Shown here: positions 17,318 to 26,900 of the stretch, piece by piece
Layout of the letters: every line of letters begins with the position of its first letter
How positions within the stretch are numbered: the first letter of the stretch is position 1
Assembly (NCBI RefSeq): GCF_003308995.1
Contig: NZ_QFFJ01000002.1
Coordinates: 1,302,001-1,366,000, forward strand
DNA from: Chitinophaga flava
Lineage (GTDB): Bacteria; Bacteroidota; Bacteroidia; Chitinophagales; Chitinophagaceae
Length of the DNA stretch: 64,000 nucleotides
Direction: 5' to 3'
Notes under the pieces: model-generated
The model's database searches: none
Told to the model about the DNA's origin: nothing
The model's input: the letters and a program-made list of their open reading frames with translations, nothing else
Position numbers and translations under genes: made by a program

Positions 17318-17926
17318 ATGAAAAACATATTGCACATTATTTCAAGCCCGAGAACAGATGCCTCTGCCAGCAGGAAATTAGGAAATGCTGTTGTAGAGAA
17401 GATAAAAGAAAAACATGCTGACTACATCGTGACTGTGCGGGATCTGGCAAAAAATCCGCCACCTCACCTGGATGAATCTCACATCAATTCCTTTTTCACA
17501 CCCGCTGAAAACCGGACAGCCGAACAGCTGGATAGTATCAGGTATTCAGACGAAGCAATTAAGGAACTACTCGATGCCGACATCCTTGTGGTAGAGACTC
17601 CAATGTATAATTTCACCATCTCTTCCCTGCTGAAGGCGTATTTCGATCATATTGCAAGGGCAGGCATAACATTTAAGTCTAGAGGAAAAGGGTTGCTGCC
17701 TGAAGGTTTGCTGAAAGATAAGCAGGCGTATATAGCTACCAGTTCAGGTGGAGTTTATTCAGAAGGTGAACTGAAAACCTACGATTTCGGGGAACCTTAT
17801 GTACGTTCCTTTCTTACTGTTATCGGGATCAATGTAGTAGGTGCTTTTAGAGCCGAGGGGCAGTCAATCATAGGACCGGAGGCGGCTCTTGAAAATGCGT
17901 TTGAAAGCATAGCCATAGCTATATAA
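17318..17926 (+). CDS. azoR: FMN-dependent NADH-azoreductase (flavodoxin fold)
   Basis: Cytoplasmic flavoenzyme of about 202 residues that reduces quinones and azo compounds with NAD(P)H. I placed the start at the ATG at 17318 (MKNILHIISSPRTDASASR), since the SSPR phosphate-binding loop must be close to the N terminus. An upstream TTG at 17294 adds eight implausible residues. Further signatures are ETPMYNFTISSLLKAYFDHI, with the P-M-Y-N-F FMN contact, and ATSSGGVYSEG around the isoalloxazine. Divergent from the HxlR regulator, which most likely controls it. Confidence 0.9.
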   Translation: MKNILHIISSPRTDASASRKLGNAVVEKIKEKHADYIVTVRDLAKNPPPHLDESHINSFFTPAENRTAEQLDSIRYSDEAIKELLDADILVVETPMYNFTISSLLKAYFDHIARAGITFKSRGKGLLPEGLLKDKQAYIATSSGGVYSEGELKTYDFGEPYVRSFLTVIGINVVGAFRAEGQSIIGPEAALENAFESIAIAI

Positions 17927-17943
17927 CGCATTGAATGTAATAA

Positions 17944-17971
17944 AAAGGCATCGACGTAAGTCGGTGCCTTT
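17944..17971 (+). terminator. Rho-independent terminator of azoR
   Basis: AAAGGCATCGAC pairs with GTCGGTGCCTTT (one G-T pair) around a GTAA loop, 17 bases after the stop codon. Confidence 0.8.
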
Positions 17972-18011
17972 AATCTTTTTCAGAACGCCGGTTTTGATGA
18001 TACACCCCGGA

Positions 18012-18965
18012 TCAGGACAGGCCCAGCAGTCTCTCTGCATTTCCGCTTGCTATCTTCGCTACTTCTTCAGGAGGCAGTGGAATGTTTTCCAGCAGTTGTT
18101 TTCCTGCTTCATTTGTGCTGAAAGGATAATCTACGGAAAACATAACATTATCGATACCAAAAGTTCCTAGTGCGGCCATCAGCGGAGGTAAAGTAAAAAT
18201 ACCACTGGTAGTAATGTGTACCTGATCGCGCAGGGTTTGACTGACGGTGCGCTGGTGATACCCGGTGTTGGTAACATTGAATTTTTCATCCAGCCGAGAC
18301 ATCATCATGGGGATCATTTCTCCCATATGACCAATGATGATCTTTAACCGGGGATACCGGTCTAATGTTCCGGTCATAATCAAACGTAGTACCTGTAGCG
18401 CTGTTTCAGCATGCCATCCCCAACCGCCGCATGAAAGCATCACACCTAGTGATCCCGGGAGATCGTTGTAATAGGCCTGGGCCACAGTTTCAGGTGGCAT
18501 GCCGGGATGCAGGTAAAGGGGCATCTGTAATTGTTCCGCTTTTTGCAGTAGTGGCCTGAATTCCGGAAGGTCCAGGAACTTACCATTTGTAAGCCCGTTG
18601 ATCAGGGCTCCACAGAAATGATGTTCCTCTTTTGCTCTTTCCAACTCGTTAGCCGCCGCCTCCGGAGAAGACATCGGTAAATGTGCGAATGCCTTAAACC
18701 GGGTAGGATGGGCGGCAATTCTTGCGGCAAGGATATCATTGTACCTGACGGCAAACTTCAGTGCTTCCTGAGGTGCTAAACTTTCTGCGCCCCTACCCAC
18801 TACAGACAATACCTGCATATCAATACCATTGTCGTCCATTGATTTTAAACGAATGTCACTGATGTCAGCGAGTTTCTCCACTGCTTGCTGAGGCAAAGGC
18901 CACTGCTGTATCTCATGGGCAAATTCAGGTAAGGCAATGTGCTCTTCTAATGTTATAATACGCAT
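18012..18965 (-). CDS. Amidohydrolase family protein (ACMSD / gamma-resorcylate decarboxylase-like)
   Basis: A metal-dependent TIM-barrel hydrolase or decarboxylase of 317 residues, taking the start at 18965 (MRIITLEEHIALPEF). The first 14 codons of the longer frame are not conserved in style. Family elements are TLEEHI (the metal-binding site 1 of the decarboxylase branch, which has E-E-H where classic amidohydrolases have H-x-H), the middle MPLYLHPGMPP with a metal His, KIIIGHMGEMIP with a second His, and FSVDYPF with the catalytic Asp. The EEH start and GHMGE motif point to non-oxidative decarboxylases of the ACMSD superfamily. The natural substrate is unknown, possibly an aromatic acid. 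Confidence 0.85.
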   Translation of the reverse strand: MRIITLEEHIALPEFAHEIQQWPLPQQAVEKLADISDIRLKSMDDNGIDMQVLSVVGRGAESLAPQEALKFAVRYNDILAARIAAHPTRFKAFAHLPMSSPEAAANELERAKEEHHFCGALINGLTNGKFLDLPEFRPLLQKAEQLQMPLYLHPGMPPETVAQAYYNDLPGSLGVMLSCGGWGWHAETALQVLRLIMTGTLDRYPRLKIIIGHMGEMIPMMMSRLDEKFNVTNTGYHQRTVSQTLRDQVHITTSGIFTLPPLMAALGTFGIDNVMFSVDYPFSTNEAGKQLLENIPLPPEEVAKIASGNAERLLGLS

Positions 18966-19036
18966 AGCTGATTCAATTGAGTGAGCTACAAAAGTCCGGC
19001 TATCCAATATTTATACTATTGATCCTGATCAAATAA

Positions 19037-19287
19037 TCATATTCCGGATTTTATTCTGTTAAGTGCCTCCTGGGTAATATTGAGATAATTGGCCACCAAC
19101 TTATTAGGTAAACGGAGCACCATCGCGGGTTTTATTTCAGTAATTGATAGCGCTTTCGTGAGTTTAGTGTAATAAAATCTTCTAGTCTCCTGGTATTGGT
19201 GATATAGGCAAATTCAAGATGGCTCACTTCTTTGAGCGGTGTACCATCGATAAAAGATGTAAGGGAAGTAGAAAAGGAATTAAGAGG
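19037..19287 (-). pseudogene. Decayed Crp/Fnr family regulator
   Basis: Minus-strand translation shows pieces of a Crp/Fnr protein. One frame reads SFSTSLTSFIDGTPLKEVSH, the end of the nucleotide-binding barrel, then jumps to TRRLEDFITLNSRKRYQLLK, skipping the roughly 50 residues of the dimer helix. It meets a stop and a shift, and resumes in another frame as LRLPNKLVANYLNITQEALN ending RIKSGI at TGA 19037-19039, the recognition helix. A deletion plus a frameshift make this nonfunctional. It lies between the amidohydrolase and the left repeat of the island and may have regulated the amidohydrolase. Confidence 0.75.
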
Positions 19288-19361
19288 TTAAAACAGGAAA
19301 GCACCTTCTGCAAATTAGTTTCACTTAATTAAACCCTGTCTGTAATATATTTAGTCAGCTG

Positions 19362-19439
19362 TTCAGGACATAAAAAAAAGTCGCTAATCTACAGTCTTTC
19401 AAATAGTCGAGACGGTTTAAAGTACTCCAGATGGGAGTT
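19362..19439. repeat. Left attachment-site-like direct repeat (tRNA-Leu 3' end copy)
   Basis: About 78 bases that repeat 28941-29019 with only a handful of differences. It contains 17 bases equivalent to the tRNA-Leu 3' end (19423-19439, one substitution), the adjoining terminator-like stretch and the word TTCAGGACATAAAAAAA. The terminator stem is damaged here, while the right copy is intact. This is the expected leftover copy when an element integrates at a tRNA 3' end. Confidence 0.8.
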
Positions 19440-19502
19440 TTTTGGAAAATATTGCCTCTTTTTATCTGAAATACATGGTATCATGATTACCATTACGGAT
19501 GT

Positions 19503-20867
19503 TTAATATCTCCATTCATCCTGCCATTTCCTAAATTCGGAAGGGCGTACCATGTACCTGGCAAAATTACCTTCATGTAACGATAGTAGTTCTGTTTCCA
19601 CTACTTCGATTAACCTATCTCTATCTACCTCTGGTAGGCCTTTGGCCTGATCCTGCAGAAATGGCTCTACTTGGGGTCTGGGCATCGCCTCGGATATTAT
19701 TTTCCGAATGATGGACCGGATTTGGTCCCGATATTTAAGTCGGAATGGATCAGGTTCACCCAGTGATTGTCTGAGTACAGAGTATTGTGCTGCAGAACGT
19801 TCATAAGCCCAAAGGAAGACGTCTTTCAGTAATTCAATTCTATTTAGTTCATAAACACCGATCAGGCCTTTTGTATACAATTCATTCGGTACATCAATAA
19901 AGGATAAAGGAGCCAGGTTGTGTTTATTCAGTGAAATGTTAGACGCTAATCTAGATACTCTTTTATTCACATCATCGAAAGGCTGCAAATAAGGTATATG
20001 CACCATGATGAAAAATGCTTGTTCAAAAGGATTCTTGATTTGAGACGCTTTATCAAGCATCAGATCGAACATTTCTTCGATGAGCTGAGGAACGGCAAGT
20101 GGAGTATATACACTGTTCTGGATACCTACTGGGATATGCCTTAATCTCCCTGATGCAGCAGGATTAGGTAAAAGATTGTTGGACAGCAGTGAATGAAGGT
20201 TTAGCAGGGTATACCTGTTAAATCCAATTTCATCTGCTAATTGTACAATGAATTCAATAGCATCCTTGTGATTCAGGATCATTTGAGCTTCTTTTGCGGA
20301 CTTGTTGTCTGCTACATGTCCGGAAGAAATCAGTCGTTCAGTGTCCAGGAGGGAATAGGTATTGCCTTCCAGACGGCTGGAGTTCCAGGATAAGTCTATC
20401 AATAACCTGTTCAGGATTTCTTTTGCATAGGTGCCCGCTGGTTCATTTAATCTGGCCGTATTACCTAATGCAGCTAATTTTTCTAATTCTGACAGAGACA
20501 GATAATTACTAATATTAGGTTGATAGTTTTCCAGAAAGCTGCGGTTGTATCCTACTGGCCGGCGTTTTTGAATAGGGCTTTGAACGATTGTAAGAATCTT
20601 CTGAGAAGCATCGGATAATAGAGCATCCGGGAAATTGGTACTATTTTCTAATTTATTTTTATTGGTGAGATGATAGCGAAGGCCACGGGTTTTGCCTGTT
20701 GTGGTTATAAGGCCAGAAATGCGCAAATCATTCAGTCTTCTTTGCAGCGTACGTGTGTTTAATTTTAACCTACTTCGCGCAATGATTTCCTCAATGGATG
20801 CACCATTTGGAAACTGTTCCAGGGTATTTAACAATAGATCATTTGTGGTATGGCTGTTTTGGGTCAT
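19503..20867 (-). CDS. Fic-fold protein with N-terminal winged HTH and non-canonical active site
   Basis: A 454-residue protein. Residues 1-70 form a winged HTH (IEEIIARSRLKLNTRTLQRR, then LRISGLITTTGKTRG). The Fic core follows, with an inhibitory-type motif SSRLEGN at 163-169 that fits [S/T]xxxE[G/N]. The Fic loop reads QPFDDVNKR (295-303) where active AMP-transferases have HPFxxGNGR. The catalytic His is Gln and both Gly are replaced, while P, F, N and R are kept. AMPylation is therefore doubtful. A DNA-binding regulator or an enzyme with other chemistry is more likely. It is divergent from hsdM, with an array of repeated half-sites directly upstream of its start. Confidence 0.85.
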   Translation of the reverse strand: MTQNSHTTNDLLLNTLEQFPNGASIEEIIARSRLKLNTRTLQRRLNDLRISGLITTTGKTRGLRYHLTNKNKLENSTNFPDALLSDASQKILTIVQSPIQKRRPVGYNRSFLENYQPNISNYLSLSELEKLAALGNTARLNEPAGTYAKEILNRLLIDLSWNSSRLEGNTYSLLDTERLISSGHVADNKSAKEAQMILNHKDAIEFIVQLADEIGFNRYTLLNLHSLLSNNLLPNPAASGRLRHIPVGIQNSVYTPLAVPQLIEEMFDLMLDKASQIKNPFEQAFFIMVHIPYLQPFDDVNKRVSRLASNISLNKHNLAPLSFIDVPNELYTKGLIGVYELNRIELLKDVFLWAYERSAAQYSVLRQSLGEPDPFRLKYRDQIRSIIRKIISEAMPRPQVEPFLQDQAKGLPEVDRDRLIEVVETELLSLHEGNFARYMVRPSEFRKWQDEWRY

Positions 20868-20873
20868 ATGGCT

Positions 20874-20933
20874 ATTCCGACATTTGGGTGTAAATTACGA
20901 CATTTTTTTGTCGTAATGTTGCTTATTCCGACA
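20874..20933. promoter_or_regulatory. Array of four ATTnCGACA half-sites upstream of the Fic-like gene
   Basis: ATTCCGACA (20874-20882), ATTACGACA (20894-20902), its exact reverse complement TGTCGTAAT (20909-20917) and ATTCCGACA (20925-20933). The middle two form a perfect palindrome. The array begins 7 bases from the start codon, so bound protein would block the promoter. The product's own HTH is the prime candidate to bind it. Confidence 0.6.
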
Positions 20934-21077
20934 AGTGAAGTTATTAAGTGGGAAATAATCAATTAGTTTAGCTTAATTTATAAATCATTACAAATTGATT
21001 CTAAATTACTAGAATGTTTGTGAGATAAAGAACCCGAAAAGAATTTATATTTACCTGATTAGATTGTTAAAATTCAT

Positions 21078-22640
21078 ATGGCAGAAAAATTAGATCTCTC
21101 CACCCTCGAATCCTGGTTATGGGATTCCGCGAATATTCTGCGTGGAAGTATTGATAGCTCAGATTTCAAAAATTATATTTTCGGATTGCTCTTTCTTAAG
21201 CGTGTAAATGACGTTTTTGAGGAAGAAGTGGAGTCAATAATGAAAACAGAAAAGGTATCTCGCGCACAAGCGGAAAGCGATACTTTTTTCAAGTTGCCAG
21301 ATGTTGCTCGCTGGGAGTATTTAAAATCTATTACTGAAAATGTGGGTATAGCTCTGGATAAAGCGTTTGCAGCAATAGAAGAAAGTAATGCAAAGTTACG
21401 TATAGATGGCGTGCTTACTGCTACTAAATTTGGTGACAAGGAAAAGCTCAGCGACCCCACATTGATGCGATTGTTGCGCCATTTTAACGAACACTCTCTG
21501 CGTAATGAAGACCTGTATACGCCTGATCTCTTGGGAGACGCGTACGAATATCTCATAAAGCAATTTGCTGATGATGCCGGAAAGAAAGGAGGAGAATTCT
21601 ATACACCTAGAGGGGTAGTGAAACTACTGGTTCAGTTGGTAAAGCCACAGCCAGGGAATAAAGTGTATGACCCTACCTGTGGATCTGGAGGTATGTTGAT
21701 TGAAGCCGCCAGATATATTGCTGAGCAGCCCGGTGGTCTTGTTGGGAAGAATATTAATGTCTCTTTATTTGGTCAGGAAAAGAATTTAGGTACCTGGGCG
21801 ATTGCAAAACTTAATATGCTACTGCACAACTATGTTGAAGCAAACCTTGAAAAGGGGGATACCCTTATAGAGCCTAAACATCAGCAGAATGGGGAATTGA
21901 TGTTGTTTGACAGGGTAATTGCAAACCCTCCTTTTTCACAGGATAAATGGTGGACAATTGCAGAGGCGAATATCCCAAAGAAGGTGGGAAAAGATGGTAA
22001 GGAGAAGGAAGTAGCTTTGAATTATAATAAAGTAGTGGTAGATAAGTATGGTCGTTTTCAATATGGTATTCCTCCGCGAGGATATGCGGATTTGGCGTTT
22101 TTGCAGCATATGTTGTCAGTGTTGAAGCAGGATGGGAAGATGGCAGTAGTATTACCCCATGGAACATTGTTTAGAGGAGGAACAGAAGGGGAAATACGTC
22201 GGAAATTAATTGAAGGAGATTTGATAGAAGGGATAATAGGCTTACCAAGCGCTTTGTTTTACAATACCGGAATACCTGCTTCTGTATGGATATTATCAAA
22301 ATGTAAGCCTCATGAGTTCGCTAAGAAGGTAATTGTAATTGATGCCAGTGGTGATTTTGAAGAAGGGAAAAATCAAAATGAGCTTGGAGATAGACAAATC
22401 GAACGAATTGTAAATTCGTATAGTAGTTCATGTGACATAGATAAGTATATGCGGATAATTCCAGTAGCGGAATTAAATGAGAATAACTATAATGTTAATA
22501 TATCCCGCTATTTTGATAGTAGTGAAAAAGTAGAAGAATTTGACCTATTCCAAATTCAGATGGAATTGAAGGCTATAGCAGAAAGGGAGGTGAAAATAGA
22601 TGCCAAGCTAAGTTCCCTTTTGGAAAAATTGGGCATATAG
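21078..22640 (+). CDS. hsdM: Type I restriction-modification system methyltransferase subunit
   Basis: N6-adenine DNA methyltransferase of 520 residues. The N-terminal HsdM helical domain (LESWLWDSANILRGSIDSSD) leads into the catalytic domain. There EFYTPRGVVKLLVQLVKP precedes the SAM-binding motif I YDPTCGSGGML, and the catalytic motif IV reads NPPFSQ. Its place as first gene, 46 bases before hsdS and with hsdR next, makes a complete system. It is the promoter-proximal gene reading away from the Fic-like gene. Methylation of both strands at an asymmetric bipartite site is the family norm. The site itself is set by HsdS and cannot be read here. Confidence 0.96.
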   Translation: MAEKLDLSTLESWLWDSANILRGSIDSSDFKNYIFGLLFLKRVNDVFEEEVESIMKTEKVSRAQAESDTFFKLPDVARWEYLKSITENVGIALDKAFAAIEESNAKLRIDGVLTATKFGDKEKLSDPTLMRLLRHFNEHSLRNEDLYTPDLLGDAYEYLIKQFADDAGKKGGEFYTPRGVVKLLVQLVKPQPGNKVYDPTCGSGGMLIEAARYIAEQPGGLVGKNINVSLFGQEKNLGTWAIAKLNMLLHNYVEANLEKGDTLIEPKHQQNGELMLFDRVIANPPFSQDKWWTIAEANIPKKVGKDGKEKEVALNYNKVVVDKYGRFQYGIPPRGYADLAFLQHMLSVLKQDGKMAVVLPHGTLFRGGTEGEIRRKLIEGDLIEGIIGLPSALFYNTGIPASVWILSKCKPHEFAKKVIVIDASGDFEEGKNQNELGDRQIERIVNSYSSSCDIDKYMRIIPVAELNENNYNVNISRYFDSSEKVEEFDLFQIQMELKAIAEREVKIDAKLSSLLEKLGI

Positions 22641-22686
22641 TTGTCTGTAGAGAATTAATAAGTAGGAAGTACAATATAAACGTCGA

Positions 22687-23937
22687 ATGAAAATAATTGA
22701 AGATAAATATCAATCCACTTTAGATCCCACAAATTCGTGGCTTAAAGTGAGGCAGGGAGATATTGCAACATTTTACAATGGACGTGCCTATAAATTGTCA
22801 GAATGGGAGAGTTCAGGAATACCTGTTGTCAGATTACAGAATCTTACAGGCACCGGTAATAAATATTATTATTCAAATTTAAAATTGCCAGAACATCAAT
22901 ATTGTTATCCAGGAGATTTATTGTATATGTGGTCCGCAACTTTAGGACCTTTTTTGTGGAAGGGGGAAAAAGCCATTTACCATTATCATATATGGAAAGT
23001 GGTGGTAGATTCTTCACGGGTGGATAAATTGTTTTTTTTCTATTTACTAGATGAGAATACCAATAAGCTAATGAGGCAGTCACATGGATCGACTATGCTC
23101 CATGTGACTAAAAGTGAAATGGAGAATCAGATGATTAGCCTGCCCTCTTTGTTGGAACAACAGAAAATAGCCGAAGCATTGAATTGTGTTGATGAAAAAA
23201 TTGAGTTAATCAAATCCCAAATAACTCAGACCACGCTCCTGAAGAAAGGCCTTATGCAGGGGCTCTTTACTAAAGGAATTGGGCATACGAAGTTCAAATC
23301 ATCAGCTTATGGAGAAATTCCAGAAAGTTGGGAAGTGAGTTGTATTGGCAAATTAGCAATAATAAATCCGCGAAAAATTGTAATGGGAGATTCCGACGAT
23401 GTTTCCTTTGTTGGAATGGTGGATGTTTCGGAGGATGCAAAGCTGATTACCTATAACGCGAAAAAGTATAGTGAAGTAAACAAGGGATTCACCTGCTTTA
23501 AAGATGATGATGTTATTCTGGCAAAAATAACTCCTTGCTTTGAAAATGGTAAAGGCGCCCTTATTGAAGGGCTTATTAATGGAGTAGGTTTTGGAAGTAC
23601 AGAATTTCATGTTATTCGAGTAGGTGATAAGGTATTGAAGGAATTTATATATTACCACACAATAAGCACCGAATTTCGTCTGAAAGGCGAGCGTAATATG
23701 ACTGGTAGTGCTGGGCAGAGAAGGGTTCCCAGGCAATTCGTAGAGAACTATCCGATTGGCTTGCCTCCTATACATGAGCAAAGAAAAATAGTTGAAATAT
23801 TAGGTACTGTCGATGAGAAGTTAGCTATTTTAAAAGAAAAGAAAGGAAAAACAGAGTTGCTCAAACGTGGTCTCATGCAACAACTCCTCACCGGCAAAAT
23901 CCGCGTCAAAGTAGATGAAGAAGTCCCAATAAGCTAA
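22687..23937 (+). CDS. hsdS: Type I restriction-modification system specificity subunit
   Basis: A 416-residue DNA recognition subunit with the usual two target-recognition domains, each followed by a coiled-coil spacer. TRD1 covers about residues 10-155 and is followed by LLEQQKIAEALNCVDEKIEL and a K-K-GLMQGLFT stretch. TRD2 covers about 200-360 and is followed by HEQRKIVEILGTVDEKLAIL and LLKRGLMQQLLTGK. The near-identical spacers confirm an intact full-length HsdS rather than a half-subunit. No inverted repeats or extra silent TRDs are nearby, so phase-variable shuffling is not indicated. Confidence 0.95.
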   Translation: MKIIEDKYQSTLDPTNSWLKVRQGDIATFYNGRAYKLSEWESSGIPVVRLQNLTGTGNKYYYSNLKLPEHQYCYPGDLLYMWSATLGPFLWKGEKAIYHYHIWKVVVDSSRVDKLFFFYLLDENTNKLMRQSHGSTMLHVTKSEMENQMISLPSLLEQQKIAEALNCVDEKIELIKSQITQTTLLKKGLMQGLFTKGIGHTKFKSSAYGEIPESWEVSCIGKLAIINPRKIVMGDSDDVSFVGMVDVSEDAKLITYNAKKYSEVNKGFTCFKDDDVILAKITPCFENGKGALIEGLINGVGFGSTEFHVIRVGDKVLKEFIYYHTISTEFRLKGERNMTGSAGQRRVPRQFVENYPIGLPPIHEQRKIVEILGTVDEKLAILKEKKGKTELLKRGLMQQLLTGKIRVKVDEEVPIS

Positions 23938-23970
23938 CAAATCAATTACCGTCCATCTAAACCCGATTCC

Positions 23971-26900
23971 ATGAGTAACTCCCCTGAATTCCACTATAGC
24001 GAACTACCTGCCATAGAACTACTGCAGACATTAGGCTATCACCTGATGTCTGCAGCGGAAATAAAAGAGGAAATGAATTCCACCAATCTCCTCTTAATAA
24101 ATAGACTAAAAGCAGCACTACAAAGAATTAATCCTGATCTTGATGAGCTTAATATTTCCAAAGCTGTAGATGCAATAAGCAGTATTACTGGCAGTTCGCT
24201 TATGGATGCTAATCAGAAAAGTTGGGAATTAATCAGCCGGGCTGAGCTGACCCTCCCACAAGTGATCAATGGGAAGGAGGAGTATGTAGGAGTCAGATAT
24301 ATTGATTATGCACCGGAGAATATAGGGTTGAATGAGTTTATAGTGGTGAGCCAGATGAAGTTCACTGGTAAAGCCCGTAATTCAGTACCGGACCTTGTAT
24401 TATATGTAAACGGTATTCCGCTGGCAGTGATTGAATGCAAGTCCCCTAATACTAAAGATGCTTGGGATAACGGTTATAATGACCTTATTTTTTACCAGAA
24501 AAACTCTGAGAGATTGTTTTATTATAATCAGATTTGCGCCGCTATCTGGAAAGTAGGTGGAAAGTATGGTGCAATTAATTCTCCCCAGGCATTCTATTCC
24601 AATTACAAGTCGAAAGATACAACAGTGTTGAATGCATTGGTCGGGAGGGAAACCACTGCACAGGACACGCTACTGTATTATCTTTTCGAACCGGCTCTTT
24701 TTCTTGATATCATCCGGCATTTTGTATTATTTGAATTGGAGGAAGGAAGAGTGGTAAAGAAGCTCCCGCGGTATCAGCAAATCAGGTCGGTAAACAAAGC
24801 AATAGAAAAACTACAACGGGAAGATAAGGGTGGGGTGATATGGCATACACAGGGTAGTGGAAAGAGTATAACAATGGTATACTTAACCCGTAAGCTCCAG
24901 GCGCCTGAGTACGGATTTAATAATCCTACGGTATTGATCATGACAGATCGTAATGATCTGGATACCCAGATTACCGGAACATTCCGGGCGGTAGGGTATA
25001 AAAATGTGATGCAGGCAACTTCGGTGAAGAACCTGGACAGATTACTCAGAAATGACTATGGAGGGATTATTACGACTACCATCCAGAAGTTCCAGGAGAA
25101 TGAAGAGCAGGCGAAAGAAGAAGATAAAATCTCAGAACAAGAGGATGGTAATCGCTTTAAGACGGAGCGTCATATCAAAGATGGAGTTTTGACAAAGGTG
25201 ACAAAAAGTAACATTGATGGCAAATGGATAGAAATAGGTAGAGAAGAAGTCGTTTTACAGGAACTAAGTGAGAAAGAGAATTTATATGTAATGGTAGACG
25301 AAGCGCATAGAAGCCAATATGGATTTTTGGCGGCTTTTATGCGAACAGTGATGCCTAAAGCTAAATTTATAGCCTTCACCGGTACCCCAATTTCCAAAGA
25401 CGACAAATCCACATTGGCAGAGTTTTATGGCAATGATTACCTGGATGTATATACGCTGATGGAAAGCAAGGAAGACGGTGCCACAGTTGACCTGTTATAC
25501 GATCAGGGTATTGCGTTGTTGGAGGTGAGGAAAAAAGAACTTGATGAGGAGTTTGACAAACAATTTGGTCACCTGGATGAAGATAAAAGGGAAAAACTGA
25601 AGCGAGAGGCGTTAAATAAATACGAATTATCTACAGAAAGGATTACGGCGATTTGTAAGCATTTGGTGGATCACTATCGGGGGAAAATATACCCTGATGG
25701 CCATAAAGCAATGATCGTATGTGATGGAAGGGAGGCCGCGGTGAAGTATCAAAGAATCATGTTACAGCTAAAAAATGAAGGATATCATGACTTTGAATCG
25801 AAGCTTATCATCAGCATGGGTAACGCCAAAAGTGATGAAATTGCGGCGGATTATTACGAAATAGTAGATTGGAATAAAAAGCATCCATTAGATCTCAAGG
25901 AAAATATTTATACAGATCCGGATGCAGTAAAACAGGTTACAGATAATTATAAGCTTCCATTTGGGAATGAAAATGTTACAGAGAAAAGTGGTAAGAAAAA
26001 GTATGACAATACCGCTTTTTTGATTGTATCGGATATGCTATTGACAGGATTTGATGCCCCAATAGCTTCGTGTATGTATTTGGATAAGCCATTGAAGGAA
26101 CATACCCTGCTTCAGGCAATTGCAAGGGTTAATCGCGCCCGAAATGGTAAGCTGGCTGGTTATATCGTAGATTATTATGGCATTACGGATTATTTGGTCC
26201 AGGCTATTGAAATCTATGGAGGCGACGTTAAGCCGGATGAGATACTTAAGAATTTGAGTGAGGAAATTCCCTGGCTGGAAATGCATCATACAAAATTGGT
26301 AGAATTTTTTAAACCCACGGGTATTGATCGGTTCTACGAGCGGGATACCTATATTGATAAAGCCATTCAGTTTATTGAGCCTCTGGATCGTCGGGATACA
26401 TTTAAGGAATTGCTGAAAAAATTTAACAAGAGTATTGCCATTTTATTGCCGAAGGTAGCAGCAATGAAGTTCAAGAAGGATTTCGATCTGTTCAATGAAA
26501 TTCGGTTACAAGCCAGAAATACCTATAGGGACGATGATGGATTGGGGATTAGCAAGGATGAAAGTAAAATGTTACAGGATTTAATAGATGCTCATTTGAT
26601 CGCTTCGGGAGTAAATCATTTGCTGGAGGAGCCCGTATCAATCTTGGACAAGGATAAATTTCAACTGGAATTGAAGAACGCTTCTATGGGTACCAGGGAA
26701 TTAAAGATCAGGAATAATCTGAAGCATGAAATTAAGGTGGGGATGGATCGAAATCCTGCTTTCTTTAAGCCATTGGCGGATAGGTTGGAGGAGTTACTAA
26801 AACAGCGGGAAACACAGCGTATTACCCAGTTGGATTTGCTGAAAGCCTATGAAGATATTCAAGATAGCATTGCCAATGAAAAGAAGGACAGCAGAGATCA

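Noticed and set aside
19503..20867. Classical Fic/Doc toxin-antitoxin pair
   Set aside because: The catalytic His of the Fic loop is replaced, the protein carries its own inhibitory motif, and no separate small antitoxin gene adjoins it.
22687..23937. Phase-variable, invertible hsdS locus
   Set aside because: Only one hsdS gene is present, with no inverted repeats, recombinase or silent partial copies beside it.
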